Source: Tremella fuciformis
Taxonomy: Eukaryota; Basidiomycota; Tremellomycetes; Tremellales; Tremellaceae
Length of the DNA: 64,000 nt
Assembly (NCBI GenBank): GCA_032768795.1
Contig: CP136490.1
Coordinates: forward strand, 4,092,001 to 4,156,000
Reading direction: 5' to 3'
Positions within the stretch are counted from its first letter, which is position 1, and every line of letters starts with the position of its first letter. A program made the position numbers and the translations under genes. The notes beneath the pieces are model-generated. The model was not told where the DNA came from and did no database searches. It worked only from the letters and a program-made list of their open reading frames with translations. Shown here one piece after another: positions 33,830-44,025 of this stretch.

Positions 33830-36800
33830 ATGGAGGTCCACCCCGAGCCCACTTCCCCACGTCCGACAGATACTGCACCGACTCTCGATACCGTCATCGA
33901 CGATGCCATGGCAGAGCAGGTCCAAGACTTGGTCGCTGAGTTTGGCAATGGTCCAGAAGACGAGCAAGATGCATTGGACAGCATTGTTGATCTCGACTCG
34001 CGCATGTTTGAGGATCTCGCCGCCCTCTCCAATTCGATACAGGCTGAACAATTCGAGCTGTCCGGGGAGAGATCTGCCCAGGGTCAGGACGATAGAGCCA
34101 CACATGTGGTTGAGTCGCAAGCCGAAGAGAGGCAGCCGAGTCCTCATATTGATCCTACACCTGTGGAGAAGGTCGAGCCGGCTCCGGCTGCAGCTCCAGC
34201 ACCCGAGACCCCGACAGAGGCAAATGAGCCCGTCGTCGCTGGTCCGAGCACGAAGCGGTCTCGCGAGAAGACTATTGATGCCTCAGAGGATGCAGAGGAG
34301 GAGGAGGAGGATGGCGATAAGGAAGACATGGACAATGATAGCGAGTTTGGCGATGGTGGAAAGGTCAAGAGAAGACGGAACAGGGCGGCTTTGTCAGTGA
34401 GAAATTCCGCCGGAGTTGCTTTGCTCACGTACAAGAAGCTGCACAGAATGTCATCGTAGGGTAAGTGTCTGGTCGTCAAGTCACACGCTCCTTGCTGATG
34501 ATCAGAAACGTGAGCTGCATATACATCCAAGATCCGTCCCAACTGACGCACCCTTTGATTTTGTTCAACAGAACAAGTCAGCCATTTCCTGCGCCGAGCT
34601 GTCCACAACTGACGACCAGTGCGATCGTAAAGTCCCTTGCAATCGATGGTGGGCTTGAGCCGACAGCTCGACTCGCATACTGACGACCAGTATCAAGCGC
34701 GGATTGGCAAGCATGTGCCGGATGGAGATGCCGGCGGGACCAGTGCGAAAGAAGCGCAAGCAAGTTCACTCACCCCCAACTGCTATGCTCTGCTGACTTT
34801 CAGACGCCCAGTGGATTGGCAGACCACTCTGAACACGGATTTGCAAATTCAGGCACTACAAACGCTCATCTCCTCCGGCTCTAGTCTCGAAGGAGAGGAA
34901 GCCGCCGCTGCTGCGCGTGACACCATTCGGCAAGCGACTAGAGCTATGCAATCGGGATCGAGACAGGCCACAAACGCGCTTGCCAAACTTACGCAGAGCG
35001 CGACAGAAGGACCCGGCATTGACGACATGTCCCAAGATGCTCGAGCGGTTTTGCTAAATGAAGTGTTAAAGCAGGTGAGCGTTTCCTTTATGACCAAAAG
35101 CAGAAGTTGAGAATCAGCTGTCATCGGCGAGCATGACTGCTCGGGCTGGATCGGTGGAGCAGGGTGCCCGGAGTGACGATGGCGCGGAAGAAGCTTGGTC
35201 TGCAGTACCCAAGGCTCCCTCAGACTCGTGAGTCTCTTCGTCTTGTCAGTATAAATTGTCGCTCACGATCAGCGTTGCCCAGATAGCATCTGCTTTTGAG
35301 GAGGACAGCCACCCTGACAAGCTAAACCTTTCCTTATCCGGTCTCAGAGGGGACGACGGACGCCTGTTCATCCCTCCGTCTGTGCAGAGAGTGCGCCAAA
35401 CTGCTTGGGCCGACGGCATGTTTGGCGAAGAGCCTCTGTCGGCTCGCGGCCATACTGCATTCATCGAGAGTGCTCTAGAACTTGCTTTCGGGGCGGAGAG
35501 CAAGGCATTGAAACAAAATAGAGCAAGCCATATCTTGATTTAGGCAGTCCGCGCTGATTGTTAGATCAGTGCCGTCCAAGCGACGTCTATCACTGGAGCG
35601 CTTCGCATCGCTGCCACTTTTCTTTCTCGCTTCCCTGTCGAATCGCCGCAGAAATACGTGTATCGGCCGAACGTGACCAGCCGGGAAGATCTCGCTGTTT
35701 TGCATGAGTGCGGTCTCGAACTACGTACGTATCCTCTGCTGGACAGAAAAACTGGGGAGATCGATTGGGATGGCATAAAGTCGGAGTTGCAGGTATGACG
35801 CTGCTGCTAAGGTGCGAGCCAAAACTGATCAAAGTCTGCAACTCCCCACTCCATTGTGCTACTATCTGCCGGAGGCTTTGAGCCCTCGGGCGCAGATTTG
35901 ATTGATTCTCACTGGCGGACTCTCGTCACCGTTCTGAATGTGAGTGCGTCTCCCCATGTGGAAACCCGATTCCAACGCTCAGAAACGCCAACTTGTACCG
36001 CTGGTTATCATGCCGAGTCAAGGACTTGCAAGCGGGGATCCCGACGAAGACGCGCGACATGTTCGCTACATGGTCGACCAGGGAGTACCATTAGTGCTAC
36101 TGCAAGGGTTTGATGCGGTCAGCTTTTGCGTTCCGCGCGAGGCCAAGACTCATCAACCAGATCCTTGGGCTATACTCCGACTCGCCGGCTGTGGTATCCG
36201 TCCTGACTGACTCCCCGGCGGATCGAAGAAGAGTGGACTCGCAGCTGCAGAGTATCGCACGGACTTTCCACGTCCATGCCTCCCCTTGGGGCGCGCAAGT
36301 CGCCTCGTCTCTGTTATCGGACGGGCGATACGTGTCTGCGTGGTTCGTATAGACCGCAACAGCTGTGCCATCTGCTGATGATCAGGCGAAAAGAGATCAA
36401 GGCCATGTCTGCCCGATTGCAAGGCGCACGCAAGCTGCTTTTTGACACCCTGACGAACAAGCTCAAAACTCCTTCTCCGACGGGGGACTGGTCACCCATT
36501 CAACGTTCAGTTGGTCTCTACAGGTAAACCGCGTTTTAGTCAGCATCCAAGGCTCATCCTTGACAGCATGATCTTCTTGCGTCCGTCCGATTTGGCCTCC
36601 ATATCCGTCAAACGGCACATCTACCTGCTCCCCGACGGCTGTGTCTCTCTCGGCTGCCTGACTGCCAGCAAGGTCGAGGCTTTGGCCAGGAGTATCGATT
36701 ATGTCATCCGGCAAGGTATCCGCGAACGCGAAGAGGCAGCCGCGCAAGAGATGGCTATGCAACTCGCGCTCGATGCGGCGCGCGAGCAGGCTGCACGGGA

Positions 36801-37050
36801 GGAAGCAGAGGCTGCTGCCTTGGCCGAGGCGGCAGCAGAGGAGGCAGCAAGAGAGGAGGACAACTTGCTCATGGCGCGCAGTATCGCCGATGCCATGGAG
36901 GCAGCGAAGAATGTGCAGGAGGATGAACGGAGGAGGATGGAGGAGGAGAAGGCGATGGAGGCGGCGATCCGGAAGGCCGCAGAGAGGGAGGAGATGTTGA
37001 AGCATTCGGAGGCCATCTTGGCGCAGATCCGAAATGCCGAAATGAGGTGA
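33830..37050 (+). CDS. Zn(II)2Cys6 DNA-binding domain fused to a degenerate aspartate-aminotransferase fold
   Basis: Fifteen exons: 33830-34392, 34439-34460, 34506-34509, 34572-34576, 34620-34648, 34691-34759, 34804-35074, 35118-35227, 35273-35522, 35565-35792, 35835-35939, 35983-36117, 36161-36342, 36386-36523, 36567-37050, giving 864 residues. Residues 1-185 are acidic and disordered. A zinc cluster has Cys 189, 192, 199, 205, 208 and 217, then RKKRKR. From ~345 to ~755 it follows class-I aspartate aminotransferase end to end (PDKLNLSLSGLRGDDG, ITGALRIAATFLSRF, GLYSDS). Key residues are lost: the PLP lysine aligns with Ala597, the pyridine Asp with Ile561, Tyr225 with Ser564, Asn194 with Glu533, Arg386 with Cys729. 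A ~110-residue charged helical tail ends it. Two introns are GC-AG. If intron 7 is retained the protein would stop after the DNA-binding part (35110). Confidence 0.75.
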
Positions 37051-37321
37051 TGTTGTATAGGTATAACACGTACCTCACTGTGGCTGAGATGTTGTACTGC
37101 GCTTGTTGCATTATGACCTGTTCCATCATCGAAGCCCGCGTAAGTTCAGAAGAGGTGAGGATGTCCGCTCGTTATCTCAGGATTCGAGCTTGCGCCCGAC
37201 TTAGCGTACCGCAAGGGTGCCGAGTTGTCTCAGCTCGCCCTCAATGGCAGGCAGAGCGGCGTCTTGCGCGACGGTCTCAGGGCACCCACTAGCTCGTGGC
37301 TGCCAACGAAGCAGCTAAAAA

Positions 37322-37443
37322 TGAGTTGGGGAAGAGTCGAACTCCCGCACGCTCCCTGTGGGAACGCCCCGCTCTGCTGGCGCCCGGTCGTTTGACTGGG
37401 CACTGCGAAAGACGGACGACTTTGACCGCTTGTCTACCAACTC
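37322..37443 (-). tRNA. tRNA-like element, class II shape (Leu/Ser type), anticodon unresolved
   Basis: On the minus strand GAGTTGG (37443-37437) pairs perfectly with CCAACTC (37329-37323), followed by A as discriminator. A D-arm-like GAC...GTC with AAGCGGTC in the loop is present. There is a 7-bp variable-arm hairpin (CGTTCCC ACA GGGAGCG) and a T arm (GGGAG TTCGACT CTTCC) that matches an internal B box. The anticodon region is too long and would need an intron of about 30-35 nt. I cannot find a Leu or Ser anticodon in the expected place, so it may be a decayed copy. Confidence 0.45.
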
Positions 37444-37591
37444 CGGTGTGCTGAGGAGCGTAGCGAACAGTGTGGAGTGCGGTCAGAGGTCAGCCCTGAA
37501 CGGTACAGCTAGAAGTTACATGGTCGCGTGATCAAGAGAGAGACCGCACGGCTGGCTGACGAGATGTCCCGGCAACGAAGATGGTAGCAAG

Positions 37592-38530
37592 CTAGAACTT
37601 GATTTGGCCGGTATTGTCGAGCTTCTTGACCTCTTCCATGACCTCCTCCAAGCTGTCCTTCCACTCCTGCATGTCCTCTGCCGAAGGCGCGGCCTTGGCG
37701 GTGGCGCCTGCCGCTGCAGACTTTTTCGCCGGTGTCGAGCTGGCTTTAGCTCCGCTCCGCTCCCCAGAGCCTTGTCGTCCTCACCATATCAAGACACACG
37801 ACGTCGCACGCTTTGTACCGCTCGCTGCGCCGAGTTCCTCCCTATGTCGTCAGCCAAAGCCGAGCACGGCAGTCGTGATAGACCCACTTGCTCAATACCC
37901 AGCAGTACTCGACACCCGCAGCCTCCTCAGCAAGCAGAGGCAGATGGCTAATCACATCAAGCGGGGTGATGTTGCTCGCGAGCACCAGCAAACCCTTCTC
38001 CCCTTTCCGCAAGGCTTTGACGACCTCCTTCACACCCCGGCGCAGTTGGCGTACTTTCGAGGAGCGCTTGACGGTTTTGAACACTTTCTTCGACAGTTTC
38101 TTGCCGGCAAGCGGCGAGGCGATCGGCGAGATGGCGTCTGGCGGGACATAAAACTCGGACTGGGATCAGTTTCTTGATCCATCACTCGACACTTGCACAA
38201 GCATGTCCAGTGCGCTCATGCGCATAGACTCGAATAAGATTAGCTAGCAGGGAGATGGCTCACCTTGACATCCCCCTGCCCGTCCACAACAACTGACTCG
38301 TCTGCTCCAGCAGCAGCAGTCGATTTTCGCTTCTCCTTCTTCTCCTTCTTGGCCTTCTTGGCCGCCTTCTCCCCATCCACCTCCATTACCACCGCCTCGG
38401 CGCTCGCGGTCCCTGCAGGCGGAGGGACAGGTTCGGGTGCGACGACAGAGGCCATAGAGACGTCCCCTGCGGCTGCTTCGGACTTTCTCTTCTTGTCTTT
38501 CTTCTCCTTCTTCGGGGCGGCGTCGGACAT
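37592..38530 (-). CDS. NHP2: Nhp2, H/ACA snoRNP L7Ae-family protein
   Basis: Four exons: 38530-38264, 38159-37888, 37841-37785, 37739-37592, giving 247 residues. A Lys/Glu-rich N-terminal ~90 residues is followed by the L7Ae core: ISPIASPLAGKKLSKKV, VVKALRKGEKGLLVLASN, ITPLDVISHLPLLAEE, and KEELGAASGTKRATSCVLI. It binds H/ACA guide RNAs for pseudouridylation and is part of telomerase RNP in other eukaryotes. The acidic/basic tail ends KKLDNTGQIKF. Intron 1 is 103 bp, the longest in the region. Confidence 0.92.
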
Positions 38531-38661
38531 GGTGGGCAAGAAGAGCTGGAGGAGAGCAGCGAGCTTTGGCAGGTTTAGATGAATTGCAGCACTACGTCGC
38601 ATAGACTGAAATCCTCGGACAAAATGCATAAAAAGGGGAGGAAAATATTCCGGCGTCACGG

Positions 38662-40344
38662 CTAGCACCTCTGCAGCTCGAAGACCTGTTCTTGTATTCT
38701 AGCAATGATCCTGTCAATCACCGACGCCTTGGTCGGATTGTTCGAGAGCACCTGTAGCCATCGGTCAATCTGCGACAGCTTGTGATCAATCTGCGCGTAG
38801 AGCTGATTCGACTCGCTGACGACTGGAGCCGTCTGTGAGGAATGGACGGGCAGCGCCATGGCATAGCCATCGCGACCTTGCGATGTTGATTTGGGAGTCT
38901 CGTGCAGCGCATCCTGTATGCGAGAACCCGCTGTCGAGTCCGCCGCATGCGCCTTGCAGTGGGGAAACACTTGCGTTGAAGGTGGGGAGGTCGAGAAGGA
39001 TTGACCTCGGCTGTCGCCCTCACCCGGATGAGAACGAGATACCGCATCCCGGTCGATCTTCGTCCAGACCCATGTTACATCATGATCCGTCCATGTTGCC
39101 GGTCCAGCTCGCTTGTCCTGGCGGCGCAGCTGCTCAGCAAGCTCTTCAACCACTCTGACCCTTGCGGCTGCACGTTCTTCGAGCCAGGCATCCCAGCAGG
39201 GCTCGCCAAGCTGTTCGCGAGTCACAACTATCACACCCTGCAGCGGATACCCAGGCTTGGTCTCGGCTGGGCGGAGGAACATTCGCTCCGGTGGATGGAT
39301 ATCTGGGAGCACTGCGCTGGTGTGTTTGGTAATAATCACGTCTGGCATCGGGGCGGTGGGCGGTGGACAAGCCGCTGGCAGGCTTGCGCGTCGAGGTGCT
39401 CCATTCAAGCGAGGAGTCGGGGCAGATCGTGATTGGGGAAGGCAAGCGTCTGGTGATGCGGCGAGTGAAGGAGCCGGACTGACTTTGTTCTTCCTCGCGG
39501 ATTCGACGACAGGAGTGCTGCAATCATTAACGCTTTTATCGACGGCCACCTTCCCCTTGCTGGACAGAGAATCATGAGCCGCGCCCTTTGCAACTGGGTT
39601 CGAATGGGTCGCACGTCGGGAATCCCTGGGTTCGCCTACTATCGGCGGGGTCGTCGTACGGCTTCGAGATGGCACACACGGACGGTGTTGAGCAGGACGA
39701 GTGGGAAGCGGAAGGCGGGTGGCTGGGGTAGGAGCCGGCGTAGAATCCTTGGTCTTAATGGGAGGTCGAGCCTCGACTTTGTGCCGCTTGTTCACAGATC
39801 CCGAGCCGCTAGAGACGGGGAATCTCTCGGGCGATGGATCTCGCCTGTGCTTTCGAGGTGGAGGAGAGCGGGACCGTCGACTTGTGACGGGAGGCAGATC
39901 CTTCCCGGACGACCCGGACACTCTGCTTGACCGGTGAGACTCTCGAGTCGTGCCACTGGCGATCGTGAGATCTCGTTTACTGCTCTGACTTCCGTGCGCG
40001 TCTAATGTATCGTCACGGGTCCGCCCTCTGTCACGCTGCCGCTTTTCCGGACTCCTTTCCGCCGAGGACTTCGCGCGGGTTTGAGCATCATGTGTGTTCG
40101 TGTTGACACTACTCAAGACTGGTTTTGTCGGGACGGTGTGGCTGGGAGGTCGCGCAGGTAGAGGGTGCATGGGACGAGGAGCGTTCGGAGCTGTGGGAAC
40201 GGATGTGCGAGAAGTCGGATTGGAGCTGACGGGTTGTCGTTCTTTCGGCTTCGATTTCGACTTGGGTGTTGGGCTGCTGTGAGTGCTGGGCTTACGAGCA
40301 GTCTTGCCCGACTCGGCAGGCTTGACAGGGTGAGACTTGGCCAT
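38662..40344 (-). CDS. Tandem IDRW-family protein, copy A
   Basis: Single exon of 560 residues from the ATG at 40344. I do not recognise a known domain. The first ~350 residues are Ser/Pro/Arg-rich, with SR-like stretches (RRSRSPPPRKHRRDPSPERF). Residues ~385-460 carry the module shared with its neighbours: a W-containing start (CWDAWLEERAAARVRVVEEL) and the closing motif TWTDHDVTWVWT. The C-terminal ~60 residues are the family coiled coil (SQIDRWLQVL ... RIQEQVFELQRC). It is the first of six same-strand paralogues and lies 131 bp upstream of NHP2. Confidence 0.75.
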   Translation of the reverse strand: MAKSHPVKPAESGKTARKPSTHSSPTPKSKSKPKERQPVSSNPTSRTSVPTAPNAPRPMHPLPARPPSHTVPTKPVLSSVNTNTHDAQTRAKSSAERSPEKRQRDRGRTRDDTLDAHGSQSSKRDLTIASGTTRESHRSSRVSGSSGKDLPPVTSRRSRSPPPRKHRRDPSPERFPVSSGSGSVNKRHKVEARPPIKTKDSTPAPTPATRLPLPTRPAQHRPCVPSRSRTTTPPIVGEPRDSRRATHSNPVAKGAAHDSLSSKGKVAVDKSVNDCSTPVVESARKNKVSPAPSLAASPDACLPQSRSAPTPRLNGAPRRASLPAACPPPTAPMPDVIITKHTSAVLPDIHPPERMFLRPAETKPGYPLQGVIVVTREQLGEPCWDAWLEERAAARVRVVEELAEQLRRQDKRAGPATWTDHDVTWVWTKIDRDAVSRSHPGEGDSRGQSFSTSPPSTQVFPHCKAHAADSTAGSRIQDALHETPKSTSQGRDGYAMALPVHSSQTAPVVSESNQLYAQIDHKLSQIDRWLQVLSNNPTKASVIDRIIARIQEQVFELQRC

Positions 40345-40544
40345 CGTCGGCCAAATGTCAGATACGATCAACACTACAGATGCAAAGACAAGATTTCTTC
40401 GGGTCACTGCTGATGCTGAAGTTTCGACATCAGAAGGCCCGAGCTCCTCGCTTTGACGTTTCAGCTTCCTTTCCCCTCGTCAACAGCACAACATCGGAGT
40501 ATCATATAACCATTGCGAATGAGAGAACTACGAAACGGCAGCAA

Positions 40545-43500
40545 CTAGTCCGATGCTCTTGCGCTCTCAAAGTCGATTTCCTGCTGGAGCTGAAGTACCT
40601 CGTTTTGCGCCTTGTCGATGAGCTTGTCCAGCAGCGGCTTCCTGTGCGGGTGGCTGTCCTGGATCTTGAGCCAGTTCTCGAGGTCGCGCAGCTTGGCGTC
40701 CATGCTTTGTCTGAGGTCCTGTACCCTCCCCGCTTGGCTGGCATCGGTTGCGAATGTGGCACCCGAGCTCGTAGATGTCGACCCGCTTGTAATGCTCGTA
40801 GTTTCCGGGATAAATGTCGATTCGGATAGGGCCGCCATGGGACTCTGAGGTTGAGGCGAGGATTCAGATTGACTCTGTGTCGCTGGCAGCTCGCGATCAG
40901 TCGTTGTCGATTCTGCAGGGACTTGATGGTTGTTCGTCAATGTGATATCGATTGGCTGCTTGTTCCCTTCATTCGATGCAGGCCTCTCGGCACGCTGCGG
41001 ATGCGTGATGTCGAGAATTACAGAGCTTTGTCCTGATGTGGAAGAGGTTCGCGGAGCAGCTGGTACATCTGCACCGTCCATGTCGCCCTTCGGCTCGGCC
41101 GCGTCTGAAGCCAAGGGTGTAGGCGGAATCGGATCTGCCTCTTGATGGGCTTCAGACTGGTCCACCGTCCAACGGAAGATGATTTGGCCTTGTGCTCTCA
41201 AAGATCGGATGCTGACCGGCGCGGAACCATGCTGGGCCCCGAGTTGTGTGCGAAGCAGAGCGCGCTGCGCTGCTAGCCACGGCGCAAACTCAGTGTCCGC
41301 CTTGATAACAGCGGTCGGTATGTCTGCCCATTTGGCGGGAAGGGGTACGGTATAGCTGTTTGTGGCATCGGTGTCTTGCTCAAGAGATATTGCCAGAGTG
41401 CTGGTATTCTGCTTGTCGCTGGTCTCTGGTAGAGCCTCGGAAGCGATATGCGCGTGATCTCGACCTGGAGCCAGGGTCGATGATGGCGCCGTCCCCGTCA
41501 GTTCAGCCGGATTGGAGGACTCCCGTGAGGACTGCGGGAGTGGGATAATGCTGTGGGAGTCGCTGGCCCCAGTGTCTGCCTGTGAAGGCGGTGTGATGTA
41601 GGCGAGCTTGGCGCCTGGGATAGGACTGACGGGAACGGACATCGTCTTCGGAGGAACCCACAAAAGGCGAAACACACCGTCACGAAGCTTCTTGGGCTGG
41701 ACCCAGCAAGTGCGCGCGCCACGTTCGTCGCGCATTTGCGCGGCCTCGATCTGGCTCTTCTGCCATGCCATGTATTTGGGTCCTGACCTGTCGTGACTGG
41801 TCTGAAAAGCGACAGGGAGCGATATTTCGATAATGAACGTCCGATCATTTCTACCTCCGACGACGGCGTCTCGTGGCGAAAGGCGAGGGGAGCTGTTGGC
41901 GGGCGACGCGGGCGATGGACCACTCGAATCACCGATTCTGGAAGAGGCCTTTCCTTCTGATTTATCTGACGCTGAGACAGCGAGCGCGTGGGCAGTACGC
42001 CCAGACAGGGTTTCCTTCATTCGCATGTTGTCCAAAAAGGCTTGAGCTTCCAAGAAGAGGGCTGCCTCGCGATCGTCTGGCGAAGTGTCCGTCGCGCCGG
42101 CCTGCTCACTAAACCCCATCGGTGTCTCCGCGGCCTCAGAGGCTTCTGGCTCGGCAGAAAGCGTCCAGCTATACGACATTCCCTCGTCACTCCAAGACAC
42201 TCTCTCGACTCTCCTGTTGTTTGAGCGACAGCCGGACACGAGCTCCTCGCGAACGCGCAGCCTTGCAGCAGTGCGTGATGCGACATCATCGCTCCAAAGG
42301 TTGTCGGGAAGCTTCGCTCGGGGTACTAATATCGTACCCGCAGTGGTCGGGTTTTCATGGATTCCGCCTTCACTGTTATCGCTTGAGTTGATCGGCGGCG
42401 AGGAAAGTCCGTTGGGAGGTGTATGCTCTTGATCGCTGGGGGAAGGGAACGAGGTTGATATCGGGTTGTGGAACATGTCGACATTGGGTTCTGCATCACG
42501 GATGACTGAGGGCATCTCGTGGACCAATTCCGGAGTGGACAGTCGCAAAATCAGGGGCAAGGTAGTGGGCGAAGTAGGAGCGTCGAGGGCGAGGGACGAG
42601 AGAGGCTCGCCAGGCTGCTCTACCATGTCGGCTGGAGGCAGAAAGACATGCTGGGCGTGAATTGGCGAAGTGTCGAGAGGCTCGTGTCCAGGGGATGGCG
42701 GCGTAGGATTGCCGGTCGAGTAACTGGTCACAACGTCTGTTGTATGAGCGCGGTCAGCCGTGTGAGGCTGAGTTCCGACGTCGCTGTCCTCGGGGTATTT
42801 GCGGTTTGGCAAAGTCGCTAATGCGGGCTTCTTCGAAGGCGAAGCGGACTTGGAAGGTATAAGGCCGTTGCTTGCTTTGCGTTTGAGAGGCTGCGCCTCG
42901 ACCGGGTCGTACGATGCGACGGTCGCAGCCGAATCCGCGGGATCGAAAGCTCCAGCAGATTCTCGAGACTGGCCATCGGAGACCGGGGAGCGAGCGGGAG
43001 GAGAGTGAAGATTAGCGGAAGATGCTATAGAGGGTAGGACACCCTCATCATCGGGGGGAGGGTAGTCGGGCGAAGGAGGACGGAAATCTTGCGCCGGCAA
43101 GGCTTGTTGGGGCGGAGGTGTGGCTGGACGGGGCGATCTTGAAGATAGGAGGTGGGACAAAGACGTGCTTGTTGCCGCTTGAGCTGCTTCGGGTGGTGAA
43201 CGATGAACACTGCCACTGGGAAGGTGATCCTGGCGCCGTTCATTGTAGTCTGCCCACTCTTCGTCATATTCGCGAGCTCGGGGCGGTCTTTCTGGTAGAC
43301 TACTCGAAGGTATCGAGGCGAGCAATGACCGAGGAGGTGTTGCTCGTGGGATAGGTCCGAGACGAGCCAAGAGGCTGGCTGATGCCCCAGTATCACCCAT
43401 ATCCGCCTTACTATGATGGACGGGCGTGGTCGTGCTCCACAAGGACCGTTGTGGCAGATCTGGCTGGATCCGCTGCGCCAATGGTACTGACACATCCGGC

Positions 43501-43694
43501 CGGCTCTCCTTCACTTTCTGTAGCTGCGCATCAGAAGGTGCTGCAAGCCCAGCGATGTGTCCAAGCGCTGACAACCCCCTGGACAGCCGGTCTGTGGTGG
43601 TCCCGGGATTCTGGACTCGCGCAGATGAGAAGAAAGCAGCCACGTCCGTCGAGGCCGGCGCTGCACGGGAGATGCGAGCTGAGAGGTCGGTCAT
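40545..43694 (-). CDS. Tandem IDRW-family protein, copy B
   Basis: Single open frame of 1,049 residues, the longest of the family. The N-terminal ~450 residues are disordered and Pro/Ser-rich. Three tryptophan modules follow: LPDNLWSDDVASRTAARLRV ending SWSDEGMSYSW; an ISLPVAFQ...MAWQKSQIEAAQMRDE unit ending RLLWVPP; and a VPLPAKWAD...WLAAQRALL unit ending IIFRWTVD. The C-terminal coiled coil is present, but the signature reads LENW instead of IDRW (LRDLENWLKIQ ... KAQNEVLQLQQEIDFE). No known enzyme motif. A nuclear or RNP scaffold role is a guess from composition. Confidence 0.72.
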   Translation of the reverse strand: MTDLSARISRAAPASTDVAAFFSSARVQNPGTTTDRLSRGLSALGHIAGLAAPSDAQLQKVKESRPDVSVPLAQRIQPDLPQRSLWSTTTPVHHSKADMGDTGASASLLARLGPIPRATPPRSLLASIPSSSLPERPPRAREYDEEWADYNERRQDHLPSGSVHRSPPEAAQAATSTSLSHLLSSRSPRPATPPPQQALPAQDFRPPSPDYPPPDDEGVLPSIASSANLHSPPARSPVSDGQSRESAGAFDPADSAATVASYDPVEAQPLKRKASNGLIPSKSASPSKKPALATLPNRKYPEDSDVGTQPHTADRAHTTDVVTSYSTGNPTPPSPGHEPLDTSPIHAQHVFLPPADMVEQPGEPLSSLALDAPTSPTTLPLILRLSTPELVHEMPSVIRDAEPNVDMFHNPISTSFPSPSDQEHTPPNGLSSPPINSSDNSEGGIHENPTTAGTILVPRAKLPDNLWSDDVASRTAARLRVREELVSGCRSNNRRVERVSWSDEGMSYSWTLSAEPEASEAAETPMGFSEQAGATDTSPDDREAALFLEAQAFLDNMRMKETLSGRTAHALAVSASDKSEGKASSRIGDSSGPSPASPANSSPRLSPRDAVVGGRNDRTFIIEISLPVAFQTSHDRSGPKYMAWQKSQIEAAQMRDERGARTCWVQPKKLRDGVFRLLWVPPKTMSVPVSPIPGAKLAYITPPSQADTGASDSHSIIPLPQSSRESSNPAELTGTAPSSTLAPGRDHAHIASEALPETSDKQNTSTLAISLEQDTDATNSYTVPLPAKWADIPTAVIKADTEFAPWLAAQRALLRTQLGAQHGSAPVSIRSLRAQGQIIFRWTVDQSEAHQEADPIPPTPLASDAAEPKGDMDGADVPAAPRTSSTSGQSSVILDITHPQRAERPASNEGNKQPIDITLTNNHQVPAESTTTDRELPATQSQSESSPQPQSPMAALSESTFIPETTSITSGSTSTSSGATFATDASQAGRVQDLRQSMDAKLRDLENWLKIQDSHPHRKPLLDKLIDKAQNEVLQLQQEIDFESARASD

Positions 43695-44025
43695 GATTGC
43701 GGCATGAGAGTGATGAATGTGCTGATCAATGTTGTCTTGTCTTGCTCTTTAATGCGTTTCCTTGCGTCGGCGTTCGGTCAACGGACCATTTCAGGGAAAC
43801 GCGATGGTGCCTGGTCAAGTGGTCTTTTGTCAACGTTACCCTCGGTCCACCAGCATCAGCGATTCGACGAATACTACACATGACATGAGGGCGCAGGCTT
43901 TGCCCGATCCTTTGACTATCTGCGTCTGCTGATTTGAAAAGGAGAGGCGACATGAAAGTTTCAACATAAATGAGTGGCAGCCGCTGACCTGCGAAGGTAA
44001 GCGCCTGATTCCCTGAGACCAGCAA
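43695..44025. other. Spacer between family copies B and C
   Basis: 331 bp with no supported gene. It should hold the promoter of copy B and the terminator of copy C. Confidence 0.35.

Noticed and set aside
35133..37050. Ordinary aspartate aminotransferase gene starting at 35133
   Set aside because: PLP lysine, Asp222, Tyr225, Asn194 and Arg386 equivalents are all replaced, and there is no room for a promoter between it and the zinc-cluster exons; read instead as a pseudoenzyme domain of one gene.
38161..38263. Intron-encoded C/D-box snoRNA in NHP2 intron 1
   Set aside because: The intron is longer than usual (103 bp) but the C-like and D-like boxes are only a few bases apart, so no snoRNA can form between them.
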